From Saccoglossus kowalevskii (Eukaryota; Hemichordata; Enteropneusta; Harrimaniidae), in the NCBI RefSeq assembly GCF_000003605.2, contig NW_003121912.1, forward strand, positions 433,283-452,014: a stretch of 18,732 bases of DNA, given 5' to 3'. A program made the translations under genes and the position numbers. Position 1 is the stretch's first letter. Every line of letters starts with the position of its first letter. This document shows positions 18,102 to 18,732 of this stretch, one piece after another. Below the pieces are notes generated by a model, which saw only the letters and a program-made list of their open reading frames with translations, was not told where the DNA came from and made no database searches.

Positions 18102-18176
18102 ACGACAAGTCTCCACACAACGGTTTTCTGTCCGGAACTTGCCGACTCATATTATCGCAAAGCGCCGACTTGTCGT
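18102..18176. repeat. 10-bp perfect inverted repeat with 55-bp spacer
   Basis: ACGACAAGTC at 18102-18111 is mirrored by GACTTGTCGT at 18167-18176. A partial third copy (CGACAAGTC) lies near 18563. It follows a 15-base A run (about 18080-18094). It sits in a CpG-richer zone upstream of the coding-like frame and may be a regulatory palindrome. Confidence 0.5.
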
Positions 18177-18297
18177 AAAACTCGTTTTGAACTACCTCAA
18201 AACCAAACTCCGCACAGTTAGATGCGCGTTACGTAAAGCGCAAAGACCTATGGGAAGGAGATTGTCACAAAACATGCCAATTTTGTCATAAATGTTC

Positions 18298-18331
18298 CAA
18301 CATGGCGACCACACCACCAAAATATGTGAGC
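18298..18331 (+). promoter_or_regulatory. YY1-like motif over a strong start context, followed by a donor-like site
   Basis: AACATGGCGACC resembles a YY1 site overlapping a start codon, an arrangement known at many animal promoters. The ATG at 18302 has A at -3 and G at +4 and opens only 10 codons before TGA at 18332. After eight codons the sequence GTGAGC (18326-18331) resembles a splice donor. It could be a tiny first coding exon, but it is not in frame with the open frame at 18349. Confidence 0.2.
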
Positions 18332-18348
18332 TGAAAGTTAAGGGGTAA

Positions 18349-18657
18349 AACGGAGGGATTGTTGTAGACTGGTACGCAATTGACGTTGGCCAGGGAGATG
18401 TGACGTTTACACAGCTATACGATAGATCGGTAGCGGCAAGCGAGTTTCGCCCAGACAACTTTAAGGACATATTGTCCAGAGTGGCTGTCCCGCGTTTCTT
18501 CTGCAACGATGAGAGAAATGGGAGAGAAGTGGAGGTGTATGGTGGCCTAAAAGTTGGTCAGGCGACAAGTCAGTTCGGTTGCTTTGTCCGCATTGAAGTC
18601 GACAAAACTGCAATGAAATCAGCGGAAGCTCCTCGGCCGAAGTCCCTTTCGGGGTAA
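18349..18657 (+). CDS. Coding-like exon, unrecognised product, possibly continuing out of the window
   Basis: A plus-strand frame is open from 18349 (after TAA 18346-18348) to TAA at 18655-18657, about 102 codons. Its codons are strikingly G-first (roughly 45 of 103), the signature of real coding sequence, and the complementary aligned frame is interrupted by stops. There is no ATG until very late, so translation would have to enter by splicing; a modest acceptor (GATTGTTGTAG) ends at 18367. The frame ends in TCGGG|GTAAAG, a good donor-like site at about 18653, suggesting that the stop is intronic and the gene runs on beyond 18732. The product is mixed and soluble-looking, with no motif I recognise. 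An older, broken or mis-assembled first exon is another reading, since the adjacent upstream codons in the same frame (ATG 18292 onward) are separated only by that single stop. Confidence 0.4.
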   Translation, partial: NGGIVVDWYAIDVGQGDVTFTQLYDRSVAASEFRPDNFKDILSRVAVPRFFCNDERNGREVEVYGGLKVGQATSQFGCFVRIEVDKTAMKSAEAPRPKSLSG

Positions 18658-18732
18658 AGAAAAGTTTCTTATTAATTTTTTTTTCATTTTCTGATTCTGA
18701 TAATTTGCTTACACACACAGTCAGTAATATTT

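Noticed and set aside
17877-18221. 114-codon frame spanning the A run
   Set aside because: It reads through a 15-base A tract as a lysine run and has no recognisable content, so it looks like chance.

Overview
This is a window of animal nuclear DNA, most likely from a non-vertebrate metazoan (a marine deuterostome or similar); I cannot name the species. The evidence is AT-rich, gene-poor sequence with long non-coding stretches, satellite and microsatellite arrays, animal-type splice-site and E-box/CRE/CTCF-like motifs, and one animal-type immunoglobulin-domain receptor. There are no operons, prokaryotic promoters, rRNA or tRNA genes, CRISPR arrays, or recognisable complete transposons.

Layout. 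Positions 1-859 are the end of a 51-bp minisatellite that begins before the window. Positions 860-6660 are mostly featureless AT-rich DNA, with weak minus-strand open frames at 2349-2585 and 6009-6527. A (TTG)n microsatellite lies at 6666-6747. From about 7260 to 8430 there is a plausible promoter and spliced 5' leader: a TATA-like box with an initiator, strong donor-like sites and acceptor-like sites. This leads into the only confident gene, at 8430-10253.

That gene encodes a 607-residue type I membrane receptor in one uninterrupted coding exon. It has a signal peptide, three Ig domains, one transmembrane helix and a 250-residue tail. The tail ends in an ITIM (Tyr558), then an ITSM (Tyr579) 21 residues later, then a class I PDZ-type C-terminus. 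The architecture is that of an inhibitory or switch immune-type receptor (Siglec, PD-1 or SLAM-like tail logic) and is the most interesting content here.

After the gene come AT-rich DNA, several short unproven coding-like islands (11748-11961, 12471-12641, 15710-15886), and a 20-bp tandem repeat at 13131-13320. A cluster at 17033-17262 holds two divergent CTCF-like motifs and a full CRE. The right end (about 18030-18732) is CpG-richer and carries a coding-like open frame (18349-18657) ending in a possible splice donor. It may be the start of a neighbouring gene that continues out of the window, possibly separated from the receptor by the CTCF-like cluster.
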